Shown: positions 35,361-45,468, counted from the stretch's first letter. The stretch is 64,000 nt of DNA from Candidatus Manganitrophus sp. (GCA_028865235.1 CP114561.1:1260001-1324000); one strand, 5' to 3'. Notes: generated from the sequence alone by a model not told the origin. A program made the numbers and translations.

Positions 35361-35960
35361 CTACAAAACCAGAATTCCCAGAACCGCCGTCACCGAGACC
35401 ACCGCCAAGATCCCTCCCCCCATCACAAAAAGACCCCCGACCCTGAAGTGGTCATGACGGCGGAGCCATTCTCCTATCCCGATGGCGGCAAAGCCGATTA
35501 GCGCCGGGGTTCCGAAGAAGGTCAGAAGATCCTGATAACCCGGTTTCAAGTAGATCGGCAAGGTTCCGATAAAGGGTTTCGCCTCCTTATCTTCCGCCTT
35601 GATGACAATATCGTATTGGGTCATCTGCTCGGTAAAAGTGGGAGGGCCCCGTTTTGGGATGAGCGTGACCCGGATCGGCATCTCCTCATGCGGGGCTAAA
35701 TCAACATTGCGCGGATCAACCCGGGCGATCCACCCTTCCGGCTTTCGCTCGATGCTGAGGGTATAAAAATTGATCTCTTCTCCCGGATTGGAAATGACGA
35801 TATCGATGACCCGCCGCTCTCCCGATTCCAGAAAGCGAGGAGAAGGGATCCGGGGAAAGACATCGGCCGATTGCGGCTCCCGCGGCGGCGCGTCTTGAGC
35901 AAACCCGAAGTTGGAGATCGAAATGAGGACGAAACCGATCAAGCCGATTAAGAGACCCAC
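35361..35960 (-). CDS. Membrane protein with NEW3/Ig-like domain
   Basis: This 199-residue protein has an N-terminal signal or anchor helix (about 2-22), an Ig-like beta domain (about 40-140) with RVIDIVISNPGEEINFYTLSIERKPEGW, matching NEW3-type domains in outline, and two C-terminal membrane helices (about 145-165 and 175-198). I start at a GTG at 35960, which has GGGGGA upstream and overlaps the end of the preceding gene. It is the last gene of a coupled four-gene operon with a glycosyltransferase. Function is unknown. Confidence 0.6.
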   Translation of the reverse strand: MGLLIGLIGFVLISISNFGFAQDAPPREPQSADVFPRIPSPRFLESGERRVIDIVISNPGEEINFYTLSIERKPEGWIARVDPRNVDLAPHEEMPIRVTLIPKRGPPTFTEQMTQYDIVIKAEDKEAKPFIGTLPIYLKPGYQDLLTFFGTPALIGFAAIGIGEWLRRHDHFRVGGLFVMGGGILAVVSVTAVLGILVL

Positions 35961-36484
35961 ATCCGTTCCCCCGTCAAGTAGGCCTTGATCTGACCGGAAT
36001 GACCCACCAGGCCGGCGAGCAGGCCGAGCGCAACCAGCAGGACCAGCGGCATCCAGGGAACAAGGACCGGCAGCCCCTTCGGGGGGAGGAGCCAGACGCC
36101 GTAGTTGAGCCACCAGGCCATTTGTGAGCGGGTATCGAAGAGATAATGCGTCGCGAACATGAAGGTGAGAAGGCGCGCCTCCTTCTCCCCATATCGGCGG
36201 AAGAGAAGCGGGGAGAGAATAAAGATCGGCGTGTGGAAGAAACTCCGGTACTGCGCCCAGATGACATGATCGATGTCGGGAATCAGCGTCGTGAAGATCC
36301 GGAGGAAAATCATCGGAGAGAACCCCTCAAGAACGATCAGGACGAAAAAGGCAAGGAAAAGATGCGTCGTCGCCTCCAAGAAAAGGTAAAGATGCCAGTG
36401 GCTGACCCAGAGCGGCTGGCCATATTTTTCAAAGAGGAGATAAAAAAGGATGATCCCCGACATCGGGAAGATAAAGCGCCTCAT
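35948..36484 (-). CDS. YdjM/DUF457-like membrane metal-dependent hydrolase
   Basis: This 178-residue membrane protein has four to five hydrophobic segments. The motifs DIDHVIWAQYRSFFHTPIF and ATHYLFDT match the His/Asp pattern of the YdjM (DUF457) inner-membrane hydrolase family. Members have been called LexA-regulated or predicted metal-dependent hydrolases; the substrate is unknown. It overlaps the glycosyltransferase gene by 4 bases (ATGA) and the next gene by 13. Confidence 0.65.
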   Translation of the reverse strand: MRRFIFPMSGIILFYLLFEKYGQPLWVSHWHLYLFLEATTHLFLAFFVLIVLEGFSPMIFLRIFTTLIPDIDHVIWAQYRSFFHTPIFILSPLLFRRYGEKEARLLTFMFATHYLFDTRSQMAWWLNYGVWLLPPKGLPVLVPWMPLVLLVALGLLAGLVGHSGQIKAYLTGERMWVS

Positions 36485-38223
36485 CCAACCCCCTCCCGCT
36501 TCTCCGGAACTTCCGCCAATCCCGCGACGGGGCCGAGTTCCGGACTCCCGGACGCAACGTCCCCTTCCTTCCTTTTCTTATCGGTCACCCAAAAGGTAAG
36601 ATAACGCCCCAGCATCAGCCGGGTCTGCGCATCGACCGCGGGGAGTCCGACCAGGAAAATATAAGAGAAGGGAACCAATGCCCATTGCAATGTCATCGAA
36701 GCGGTTCGCCATCGTCCGTATCGCGCAGGGCGGGGGGGAAGAAGCGCATGGCAGAGAAAAACCGAGAGGAGCACGCCGATCAGCGCCATCGATAAGATCG
36801 ACCGGGTGGTCGCGTTAAAATTGTAAGCGAGAACCGTCTGATAAAATTCTCTCCCGCCGACCAGCAGGGGAAGGCTCCCGAAAACCGGAATGACAAAAGG
36901 GGCGCTCGCCCAGCTGTAATTCCCCTCGAGCATTCGGAAGACATGTTTGATTTTCTTTCGAAGCGGAATGGCCCGATCGATCAGGAACCCGCGCATCATC
37001 AAGGGGAACTTCTCGATCCCCCAGGCCCACCGCCGCATCTGTTTATATTGGTTAATCAGCGTCCGCCAATAACTCTCCGCCAGGTTCGCATCCATCGAAA
37101 CGGGAACATAAAGCGGGATCGTCTCATACTCCCCTCCATAATACAAGTAGCAGGAGTAGAAGATGACCGAGTCGTCCGAAATAACATCGACCGGCCAATA
37201 TCCGACCTCCACCAGCGCCTGAAACGACATCGCGTGGCTGGAGAAGGTGATGAGAAGATCGGGCCGGATGCTCTGCACCATATGCCAAAAAGTGGTGCTG
37301 TTGGCGACCACCCGCGCGAACGACGGCGCATCCCAGATGTTGTTATGGTACATCGGGAGAGGCTGGTAGCTTCTCCGTGTCCGCTTCGGCTGGATGATGT
37401 AGTTGTAGGTAAGGCATCCGAAGTACTGCCGGTCGACACAGGTATCGGCGTCAAAGGCGGAAAGGATCACCCGGTCATAAGCCATTTTCTCTTGATCAAG
37501 GTACTGCTTGGCCTGACGGGCCGCCCAAGCCATGTTCGCCCCTTTGACGCGCGCCTCCCCCGGAATTCCATCGGGATGAAAGGTCGTTAAGAAGGCGCCG
37601 AAGGAAGATCCAAACTCCTTCCGAAGGGCCTTCGCCTTCCGGTAGGCGGGAATCCCCTCCCGCTCCTCGAAGGCGAGCACCACGATCATCCGCTCATTCG
37701 GATAGTCGGCCTGCAAGAGGGCCCTCAATGAAGAGCGAAGGATTTCGAGCCCTTCCCGATAAGTCGGGAAGATCACCAGATGGCGGATCGTCGTCCAATC
37801 CCAGACATCGACCTGCTCCGCTTCGATCCGCTCGATTTCCTGCAGATGAAGACGCAGGCTCTGAAGCCTCCGCTTTGGAGTCCCTTCACTTTCAGCACGC
37901 GCCATCTCCTCCTCGATCTCCCGGCGGTAGGCCGGAATCTCCCCGGACGCTTTTTCACATCGCCTTCGCCAATCGGTCCCCCACTCCATCCTCACCCGCC
38001 GGTAAGCGAGGAGCATGAAGATGGAAAAATAGGTCACACGGATCAGCCAATAAAGATCATAAGCGATGATGAAGATCGCGACGGCGACCGGTTGAAAGAA
38101 GGAGAAAACAAAAAGGCCGAGAAAAGTCGACCAGAGGAGAAGGCCGGGAACGATCTCAAAGGCCCGCTGCAGGAGCGCATCCCTTCGATGGGACGTGCGG
38201 GGAGAAGGAAGAAAAACACCCAT
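36481..38223 (-). CDS. Processive family-2 glycosyltransferase, membrane
   Basis: This 580-residue protein has two N-terminal membrane segments (about 25-70), a cytoplasmic GT-A domain and four or five C-terminal segments (about 425-540). Catalytic motifs visible: FPTYREG at the start of the domain, FDADTCVD (DxD), SDDSVIFY (general base region) and QMRRWAWG (QxxRW), the set typical of processive cellulose- and hyaluronan-synthase-like enzymes. There is no PilZ domain. It is coupled to both neighbours (TAATG upstream, ATGA downstream). The product polysaccharide is unknown. Confidence 0.82.
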   Translation of the reverse strand: MGVFLPSPRTSHRRDALLQRAFEIVPGLLLWSTFLGLFVFSFFQPVAVAIFIIAYDLYWLIRVTYFSIFMLLAYRRVRMEWGTDWRRRCEKASGEIPAYRREIEEEMARAESEGTPKRRLQSLRLHLQEIERIEAEQVDVWDWTTIRHLVIFPTYREGLEILRSSLRALLQADYPNERMIVVLAFEEREGIPAYRKAKALRKEFGSSFGAFLTTFHPDGIPGEARVKGANMAWAARQAKQYLDQEKMAYDRVILSAFDADTCVDRQYFGCLTYNYIIQPKRTRRSYQPLPMYHNNIWDAPSFARVVANSTTFWHMVQSIRPDLLITFSSHAMSFQALVEVGYWPVDVISDDSVIFYSCYLYYGGEYETIPLYVPVSMDANLAESYWRTLINQYKQMRRWAWGIEKFPLMMRGFLIDRAIPLRKKIKHVFRMLEGNYSWASAPFVIPVFGSLPLLVGGREFYQTVLAYNFNATTRSILSMALIGVLLSVFLCHALLPPRPARYGRWRTASMTLQWALVPFSYIFLVGLPAVDAQTRLMLGRYLTFWVTDKKRKEGDVASGSPELGPVAGLAEVPEKREGVG

Positions 38224-39670
38224 TAGAGACGGCTCCCGAGGAGCGTCGAGCGGGGTCTTCCAAAGGAAAGATCCGCCTGGTAAAGCCGTTTTCGAAAGAG
38301 AAAGGTAACCTGATCGTTATCGTGATAAACAAATTGGGGCGCTTCGCCGGGAATGCGAAAAAGCGGATAGGTATTGGGAGGAGCTTGTCCGCCGATCTCC
38401 GTAATATAAACGGTATCCCCGACACCGTAGAGAATGTGGAATTGATCGCTGTACCAGACCGGCGCAATGACCGTTCCTTTCCGCCGGACGGCCGTTTCAA
38501 AAGAACCGGCTTCCCGCCCCCCAAGGTCTTTCCCTCCTCAAGGTGATAAATGAAGATCCCCTGTTTCGTCTGATAGAGAAGCCGTTTTCCGTCTCCATTG
38601 AAGAGGACCGTTTGAACCCCGGACGCGACCGGCAGAGGGATCGCGGAGGGAACGTCGTCGATGAGCCAGAGAATATGGTGGCGATCGATCAAAGCGATTT
38701 TTCCCTGGGGCGAAGCGACGAGGCGCTCGGGATTATTTCTTTCGACCGGTTCGATCGGAAGCTCCGCCAGCGGGGTCCGCTCGCCGGTCACAAGATCTTG
38801 CCTGAAAAGAACCGGCGGGGAGGCCGTCACAAAATAGAGGTAATTTTCAAGAAGGGCATATCCTTGGACACGGTCGGGGGTCACCGGAGCGATCGATCTT
38901 GTTTCATAATCGGCCCGATAGAGCGATTGCCCTTGCATGAAGAAGAGATGAAGTCCGCTTTGGGTCCATTTCCAATGATCAACCTCTCCTCGTTCGGGCG
39001 GGGTCCATTCAAACGGCCTCTCCCGTTCTTCACCCTCCCCGACGGCTAGGATAAAATATCGTTTCGATCGAGCGCCCGAAACGGAAAAGGCCACCCCCTG
39101 GCCGTCCGCCAACCAAAGGAGGCGATCGATGGAATCTTGGGCAGAGAGCGACTCTGTTTGATCGGTATCCGGGAAAAGGAGACGCTCCTCTCCTCCGTCC
39201 AAATCGAAGAGCCAGAGGGACTCCGCCTCCTCCGCACTTTTTCGGTGGACATAGATCAGCTTCCGACCGTCCGGCGAAACGGCGAAGGTCCGAATTTCTT
39301 TCGCCGACACGGAGGAAAAGGCAATCCGTTTCGGAATCAATAAAATCTGATCCTCGACGGTAATTCGATTCGCCTGAATCTCCACCTCTTTTCGCCAGGG
39401 ACGGAAATCTTCCGAGTTCACCTCCAAGACATACCGTGAGGGAAGCAGGCCCTGAATCTCAGCCGGCGTCCGATCGGTCCCCTCCCGTTGGTTGATGCGT
39501 ATTTTCGCCCCCTCCGGATACGATTTCAAAACAAGGGTTCCCGTCGGAACCAGCGCCTGCCCCTGAAAATCATACCGGTATCCGCTCGCGCCGAGAATCA
39601 GCACGGGGGCCACGATCGTAAATAAGAAAAGCGCCCCTAGAAAGAAAACCCTTCGATAGCGCGGTTTCAT
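38223..39670 (-). CDS. PEGA domain/beta-propeller protein (frameshift near 3' end)
   Basis: The protein has about 482 residues. A signal anchor (about 7-28) is followed by a PEGA domain (about 43-110, with GTLVLKSYPEGAKIRINQREG) and a WD40/TolB-like propeller (about 115-480, with FAVSPDGRKLIYVHRK). The frame changes at the C6 run 38517-38522; correction gives more propeller (GTVIAPVWYSDQFHILYGVG) and a stop at 38223 overlapping the glycosyltransferase ATG as TAATG. The first gene of the operon, it probably works in the periplasm. Confidence 0.72.
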
Positions 39671-39690
39671 GAGAGCATCCGAAATTTTTC

Positions 39691-40221
39691 CTATTCGAGG
39701 ATCTCTAACTGATTTTCAACCGAAAGAACCCCGCTTGTATTCCGGGCAATCCGTTCCGCTTCTTTCTTTTCCCGTTCACTCTGAACGCGACCGGACAAGA
39801 TCACCTTCCCTTTTTCCGCCTCAACGTCGATGGCAAGCGCGTGGGTCATTGGATTTTGAATCAATCGCGATGTGATCGTGGAGGCGATCACCGCATCCTC
39901 AAATCGATCTCCCCGCTTCGTCTCCCCCACCCGCAGGAGATTCTCAACCTGCCGGACGCCGGTCACCCCTGCCGCAATCTCCGCCGCCCGGCGTTTCCGG
40001 TCTTCCGACGGAAGCATACCGGAAAGGGTGACGACCCCTTGGCGGCTGTCGACATGGATCCGGAAAAGATGGAGGGTTGCGTCATTGGCCAGCTTCGCCC
40101 GGATCCGGGAGGTGATGGCGGTGTCGTCTACCCGTTCTTCCGTCCCCTTCTTTAGAGGAGAGGCGCACCCGATCATTCCGATGCAGAGCCCCATCAATAA
40201 GGCATAATGAATCATCCGCAT
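39691..40221 (-). CDS. BON-domain lipoprotein with two BON domains
   Basis: The protein has 176 residues: a signal peptide with lipobox (IGMIGC), then two BON domains (about 33-98 and 108-174), each with a VTLSG or VILSG core (GVVTLSGMLPSEDRKRRAAEIA and GKVILSGRVQSEREKKEAE). BON proteins such as OsmY act in envelope stress or folding and may bind phospholipids. A second BON lipoprotein lies upstream; a strong hairpin separates them. Outer-membrane sorting is inferred from the lipobox. Confidence 0.82.
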   Translation of the reverse strand: MRMIHYALLMGLCIGMIGCASPLKKGTEERVDDTAITSRIRAKLANDATLHLFRIHVDSRQGVVTLSGMLPSEDRKRRAAEIAAGVTGVRQVENLLRVGETKRGDRFEDAVIASTITSRLIQNPMTHALAIDVEAEKGKVILSGRVQSEREKKEAERIARNTSGVLSVENQLEILE

Positions 40222-40250
40222 CTTTTTTCTCCAGATTGGAAATGTGGATC

Positions 40251-40286
40251 AAAACGCGGGGGCGGCTGAAACGACCGCCCCCGCGT
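40251..40286 (-). terminator. Intrinsic terminator after BON lipoprotein gene 40294-40701
   Basis: Arms ACGCGGGGGCGG and CCGCCCCCGCGT form a 12-bp GC-rich stem with a 9-base loop. On the minus strand it is followed by a short T tract (TTTTG). It ends the 40294-40701 transcript before the next BON gene. Confidence 0.75.
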
Positions 40287-40293
40287 CAAAGGA

Positions 40294-40701
40294 CTATCCT
40301 AGATCTTCCAGTAGATTCACAGGCAACGTGGTGCCAGACTCTTCTGAAGAAGAGCCCTCGAAACGACCAACCTTCAGATTGTCTTCGACCTCCCGGACCC
40401 CTTCCGTGTTCCGGGCCAACTCGATCGCCTTCCGCTTCTGGTCCTGACTATCAACCACCCCGTTTAGGAAGACAACCCCATTTTGGGTATCGACGTCGAT
40501 ATTCATCCCGTTCAGAACATCATCGGAGAGGAGCTTCGCCTTCACCTTTGCGGTCAACGCGGCATCATCGGTTTGGGTCGTCGTCCCCGCGCCGCGATCG
40601 GTCGGCGCGCTTTCCGTATCGTGTTCCCGCCAGCTGGCACAACCGGTTGTCGCTCCAATGAGCAGAATAAAAATCAACAGCTTGCTGAGTGTCTCTTTCA
40701 T
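40294..40701 (-). CDS. BON-domain lipoprotein, single domain
   Basis: This 135-residue protein has a lipoprotein signal (LIGATTGC), a short linker rich in Thr/Asp and one BON domain (about 45-115) with GVVFLNGVVDSQDQKRKAIELARNTEGVREVEDNL. It is shorter than its neighbour at 39691-40221 and probably arose by duplication. A role in envelope stress is the family's usual association, not shown here. Confidence 0.8.
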   Translation of the reverse strand: MKETLSKLLIFILLIGATTGCASWREHDTESAPTDRGAGTTTQTDDAALTAKVKAKLLSDDVLNGMNIDVDTQNGVVFLNGVVDSQDQKRKAIELARNTEGVREVEDNLKVGRFEGSSSEESGTTLPVNLLEDLG

Positions 40702-41301
40702 GGTGTTTCTCCTTGTGATTGGTGGAACAGGAACGTAAGCGCGCCGCGCACCGTGTCGTTGTTCGTCTCAAGATCGGGAAGTGCGGCGCGTACGGCGGCA
40801 TGGTCGATATTCTCCCTGAAGTCCCATAAGGTCGCGCGATACTCTCCACAAGAGTAATCGCTCGATCCGGTCTGTCATCGCGATGATTCGTTTTTGTCGA
40901 GAGGCGGCTACGATACGATGGGCCGATGGCACGCTGATATTTTGGAGAAGTTTTTGAACACCGCGATACATTCCGTCGATACGTCTGTGTGCGTTCTCTG
41001 GACCAATCGTGTATTGGTCGGCCGACCGCGTTTCACTTGATAGTATCTGCAAGAAATGACCCGTTGTTCCGTTTCACTTCGCGATCCGGATGCTTCTCCT
41101 TCGCCGCGAAATCATTTTGCCTGCTTTATGGATAAGGGGAGAAGATCATCCCATTGGCCTCATGATGGATCGAGAGCCCTGTCCCCGCTTCCCAAGATCA
41201 GCTTGAAGACCCAGGGGAATCGGCGTCGACTGAGGATGGCGGATCATGGCGCTTTTGTTGACAGGAGCGTCCATTCTCCTCTCCGCTCGCTCAATGAACG
41301 A
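40702..41301. other. 600-base region without a convincing gene
   Basis: Between the BON lipoprotein and the small zinc-ribbon gene I see no frame with a recognisable domain or good start signal. A minus-strand frame at 40768-41052 lacks a ribosome binding site and has unnatural composition. The promoter of the BON gene is presumably in the first 100 bases. Confidence 0.4.
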
Positions 41302-41475
41302 CTAGGCAGCCCGTCGATGAGGGCGGCTGACGACCTTGCGGTTGGATAGGATGACTTTATCCACAATCTCACCGCAGTAAACACATCTCCAGCCCGGATA
41401 AAACCATGCATATTCATCTTCCAGACCGTAGAAGTTCTCGTGGACCATCGATCCTGAGCATCTTGGGCAATTCAT
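41302..41475 (-). CDS. Small zinc-ribbon protein, 57 residues
   Basis: The short gene starts with ATG preceded by AGAGG at good spacing. It encodes MNCPRCSGSMVHENFYGLED and, after a Trp/Tyr-rich stretch, WRCVYCGEIVDKVILSNR. Two CxxC pairs (CPRC near 3, CVYC near 32) form a rubredoxin-like zinc ribbon. The second half is basic (KVVSRPHRRAA). Small proteins of this form are common in Nitrospira-like genomes as far as I recall; their function is unknown. Confidence 0.65.
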   Translation of the reverse strand: MNCPRCSGSMVHENFYGLEDEYAWFYPGWRCVYCGEIVDKVILSNRKVVSRPHRRAA

Positions 41476-41802
41476 AATCGACCTCTACTCCATATAAAGT
41501 TCGTTTCTGAGATGAGAGGAACATTTCCTCTTCGCCGACTCTGTATTAGGAAAAAAGCAAGTCCCATGCCAGTAGAACGCTTTCGAATTCATCGGTTAGA
41601 AGGGGCCTCTTCGGATGATCGATGAAAAAACATGCACTTTTTAGGAAGTGGAATCAACCCGTTGCAACGGAATGCGGCGAAGGAAAGAAAGACAAAATTA
41701 ATTGGAAATCAAAGTAGATAGAGAGGATTGCCTTGGGTAAGTTATATACAAACGATGCGAGGGCTTAATGAAGATATGTAAATCTTTCACACCTGGAGAT
41801 CA
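41476..41802. other. 330-base region without a recognised feature
   Basis: AT-richer than its surroundings, with no coding frame that carries a start signal, and no repeat or tRNA. It probably holds the promoter of the small zinc-ribbon gene and the 3' end of the carboxypeptidase transcript. Confidence 0.4.
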
Positions 41803-42716
41803 TCAAAGGACAGCCGGCTCCACCATTCCTATAGCGCCGGTCTTTCCATCGATCCGCACAGGAAGGCCGAAAGGAAGGGTGGCGAGCGAATCCCCATGGC
41901 CGGAAGGGAAACCAAAGAGAACCGGGACGGGGAGTTCATCAAAAATTTCCATAATGATCTCGGGAAGGAGCTCCGGCTGGCAACGGGGCATCTGACCGAA
42001 GACAACCCCCCGCACATGGTCGAATTTGCCCAACCCTTTTAGATAAGAGAGCATCCGATCGATTCGATAGGGGGCCTCATCGATGTCTTCAATAAAGAGG
42101 ATCTTATCTTCGGTCTCGATCTCATAGGGGGTCCCGATGGTTGTGCAGATCAGGGTAAGACAGCCGCCGGTCAAGATCCCCTCCGCTTGACCGGGCCGCA
42201 ATGTCCGGACACCGGGGAACGACATTTCCACCGCCTGGCCGCCGAGGACCTTCATGAAGTTCTCGTCCATCGCCTGATTCGGTCCTTTCCCAAACTGCGT
42301 TGCGACCATCGGACCATGGAAGGTCACCCAACCCAAGATGCGGGAGAAATAGAGGAGCAGGGTCGTGACATCGCTGCAGCCGAGGAAAATCTTCGGTTCA
42401 AGGCGGTTCCGATCGAGGAAACGAAGAAGCCGGGCGGTTCCAGAGCCCCCCGCGCGCAGAGGACGGCGCGGACATCACGGTTCTCGAACATCAACCGGAG
42501 GTCGGCCGCCCGGTCGGGGTCCTTCCCGGCGAGGTAGCGGTGGCTTTTCTCAACATGCCGCCCGACGATGACCTTGAACCCAAGCTGTTCGAGCCGGAGC
42601 ACACCGCGGTGAAGATCGGCCGGCTCCACCCGCCCGGCCGGCGCCACAACTCCGATCGTCTCCCCGGGGGAGAGCCGTTTCGGCTTGATGATCGACTGCC
42701 GGCGCTGATTAGACAC
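41803..42716 (-). CDS. LD-carboxypeptidase, LdcA/MccF family (apparent frameshift)
   Basis: Peptidase family S66: cytoplasmic LD-carboxypeptidases remove the terminal D-Ala from murein tetrapeptides during recycling. The triad is visible: Ser in FLGCSDVTT, Glu in FIEDIDEAPYRIDRML, His in FPSGHGDSLATLP. The N-terminal part has GETIGVVAPAG. The frame changes at the C6 run 42446-42451; correction reads CARGGSGTARLLRFLDRNRL, as in the family. Rejoined length is about 304 residues. I start at a GTG at 42716 with GAGGAGG upstream; it overlaps the preceding gene by 8 bases. Confidence 0.82.
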
Positions 42717-43831
42717 CGACCACCTCCTCAAAAATCAGATCGTGGAGCTCGGGGCGGAAGAGACGGATCTCCGAATTGTCCCGGCTCGGATGGACCCGAT
42801 TGGTCAACAAGATCACAATCAGATCTCTCTTCCGGTCGACCCAAATCGATGTTCCGGTAAAGCCAAGATGGCCGAAGCTCATTGGAGAAAAAAACCGACC
42901 TGAAGAGGAATGAGGATGTGAGGGGGTATCCCACCCCAACCCCCAGGAGGAGCCGACCGGAATGTCATTTCCCTTCTGGCAGGTGGTAAAGAGAGTCGCC
43001 AGCGTTGAATTGAGCGGCCCCGTTCCCGCGATCGAATCGAACCAAAGCCGGACCAGACGGTAGACCTCCCACGCCGTCGAGAATAAACCGGCATGGCCGG
43101 CCACCCCTCCCATCGCATACGCATTATCGTCGTGAACCCACCCCCGGATCACCTTGCCCCGCCAGGGACACTCCTCGGTCGCCGCAAAAAGGCGCCCCCG
43201 ATAGGCCTGCGGCCGCCGTCCGAGCCGGATAAAGAAAGTCTCCTTGCAATCGTGTTTTAAAAAGAGGTTCCGATAACAAAAGCGGTGAAGCGGCTCCGTC
43301 GCCACCGCTTCCACCACCTCTCCGAGGAGAATAAAACCGAGATCGCTATAGAGGCTTTTCGCCCCCGGATAGGCGATCAGCGGCTCCTCTTTCACCCGTT
43401 GGCAGATTTTCTGCTTGGCCGCAGAGGAGCCGAGAAAACCGGGATCTTTTTCCTCCTGTTCTGCAATCTCCTGATAATAGGGCTTCCAATCGGGAAGACC
43501 GGCGCTGTGGTTCAAGAGATGATAGAGGGTGATCTCCCGCTTCGCCCCGAAAGTAAACTCGGGAAAAAACTTCGAGAGCGGATCGGTGAGGGCAAGAAGG
43601 TTATTCTGAATTAAAATGAGGATCGCGGCGGCGGTGGCGAGCGGCTTCGTCAGGGAGGCGAGATCAAAAAGAGTATCGCAGGTCATCGGGACCTGGTTGG
43701 GAATCAGCGAGGCCGATCCGAACGCCTGATGAAAACGGACCTGCCCTTGGGAGGAGATCAACAGGACCCCCCCCCGGGAAGACCCCGGCGGCGACCCCCT
43801 CCTGCATTTTTTGGGAGATTCGGCTGGACAC
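42709..43831 (-). CDS. Beta-lactamase-family serine hydrolase (frameshift near 5' end)
   Basis: This is a protein of about 373 residues in the class C beta-lactamase/penicillin-binding fold. The nucleophile motif is SLTK in LFDLASLTKPLATA, the Tyr motif is YSD in SLYSDLGFILLG, and HLGFTGTSI stands for the third motif. The likely activity is on peptidoglycan or esters. The first codons shift at the C9 run 43767-43775; correction gives SRISQKMQEGVAAGVFPGG, the normal start of this family. The GTG at 43831 is my tentative start; an ATG at 43807 is an alternative. It sits with an LD-carboxypeptidase and mpl. Confidence 0.75.
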
Positions 43832-43842
43832 GTTCCTAACGG

Positions 43843-43935
43843 GTAGGGGCGATCCTCGTGATCGCCCATCACTTTCGTTATTGTCGGGCTAGGGCGAATA
43901 CACGGTGCTACAGTGCAAGCGAGATTCGCCCCTAC
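43843..43935. repeat. Nested palindromic element, GTAGGGGCG family
   Basis: The element begins GTAGGGGCGATCCTCGTGATCGCCC and ends GATTCGCCCCTAC. The outer ends are mutual inverted repeats (GTAGGGGCGA/TCGCCCCTAC-like), and the left half holds its own GGGCGATCCTCGTGATCGCCC hairpin; a further GGGCGAATACACGGTG unit lies inside. It lies between mpl and the serine hydrolase, and its end overlaps the mpl stop codon. A close copy is at 61649-61718 and a minimal one at 17541-17568. Confidence 0.8.
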
Positions 43936-45334
43936 ATCGCCAATTTCGAAATCAATTTTTGGTGAATCCCCCCGAAACCTCCGCTCGACATCACGCAGAC
44001 GACATCTCCCGGCACCAGCTCCTTCACCATTTCGGAGACGATCCGGTCGGGGGTCGATAAAAACCGGGCGTTCTTTCCAAGCGCAACGAGATCGGAGATG
44101 ATCTTTTCGGGATTGAGCCGATCCTCCGCCGGAATCTTCTCCGGGGCGAAGATGTCGGCCAAGATAATCCGGTCGGCCGGGGCAAGGGCGGCGACAAACT
44201 CCTTCTGAAAGACATTCCGCCGGCTGGTGGCGGAGCGCGGCTCGAAGACGGCCCAGAGCCGCCGGGTCGGATACCGGAGCCGGAGGGCCATGAGGGTCTC
44301 GGAGATGGCGGTCGGATGATGGGCGAAGTCATCGATGATCAAAATATCGCGAACCTTCCCCACGATCTCCTGGCGCCGCTTGATCCCCTCGAATCGCAGC
44401 ACCCCTTCCACGATTTTTTCCCAAGGAACGCCGACCTCGTACGCCAACGCGATCACTGCCAATGTATTTTTCAGGTTATGCCGGCCGGCCAAGGGGCTTC
44501 GAATCGTTCCCATTTTTTTTCGGCGGCGGAAAACGTCGAATGAAAGGAGCTCCCCGGTCATATGGATCTGCTCCGCCTGCCAATCGGCCTCTTCATCAAT
44601 CCCGTAGGTCTCGATCCGACAGCCGGCCCCTTTGATGACCTCCCCGATCGCGGGATCTCCCGCGGCCGTCACCAGCAATCCTTCCGCGGGGAGAAGCGCC
44701 ACGAACTTTCGGAAGGATTGTTTGATCGCCGTCAGATCGGCATAGATGTCGCCATGGTCGAACTCGATACTGGTCAGGATGGCATGATGGGGCTGATAAT
44801 GAAGGAACTTGGGTCCTTTGTCGAAGAAGGCGGTGTCGTATTCGTCTCCTTCAACGACGAAGTAATTCCCTTTGCCCGAGCGGTGGTTGCTGTTGAAGTT
44901 CTTCACCCAGCCGCCGATCATCATTCCCGGATCGAGCCCTGCCGAGGTCAAGACCCAGGCGAGAAGAGAAGAGGTGGTCGTCTTTCCGTGTGTCCCGGCC
45001 ACCACCAGCGACGTTTTTCCCTTGAGGAAAAACTCCCCCAGCGCCGCCGGCATGGAGAAATAGGGCAACCCCCGCTCCAGGGTGGCGACCACCTCCGGAT
45101 TGGTTTTGCCGACGGCGTTTCCGATGATCACCAGGTCGGTGTTCGGTTCGATGTGAGACGGGTCATATCCGATCTTGCAGGGAATTCCCGCTTCTTCAAG
45201 AAGGGTGCTCATGGGGGGGTAGATCTGTGTGTCGGAGCCGGTGACGGCGTGCCCCCCTTTTTGAGCAGTCCGGCGAGGGCGGCCATCCCCGTCCCGCAGA
45301 CGGCGATGATATGAATCCGTTTTGATTCCGGCAA
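43932..45334 (-). CDS. mpl: Murein peptide ligase Mpl (frameshift near 5' end)
   Basis: Mpl attaches the recycled tripeptide L-Ala-gamma-D-Glu-meso-DAP to UDP-MurNAc. The protein has about 467 residues of the Mur ligase type: ATP loop GTHGKTTTSSLLAW, central VVEGDEYDTAFFDKGPKFLHY (the Mpl-type DEYDTAF motif) and C-terminal GHPT-like region FAHHPTAISETL. The frame changes at 45252-45262 (C6 then T5); correction gives KRIHIIAVCGTGMAALAGLLKKGGHAV, the expected first nucleotide loop. I start at a TTG at 45334 with GAGGGACC upstream. Confidence 0.87.
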
Positions 45335-45468
45335 AGAGGTCCCTCATTCCTTCGGAATGAAGGGAGTGTATCAGGCTATTTCACTTTTATCAAGCGGGTA
45401 AACGAAAGAAATAGAGAGGATCTCAAAGAAATGGAAAGGATTGAAGAAAGGTGGATTGTGACCTGTTT

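Noticed and set aside
40768-41052. Minus-strand frame of 94 codons
   Set aside because: No ribosome binding site, no domain and no conserved-looking features; I treat the region as non-coding.
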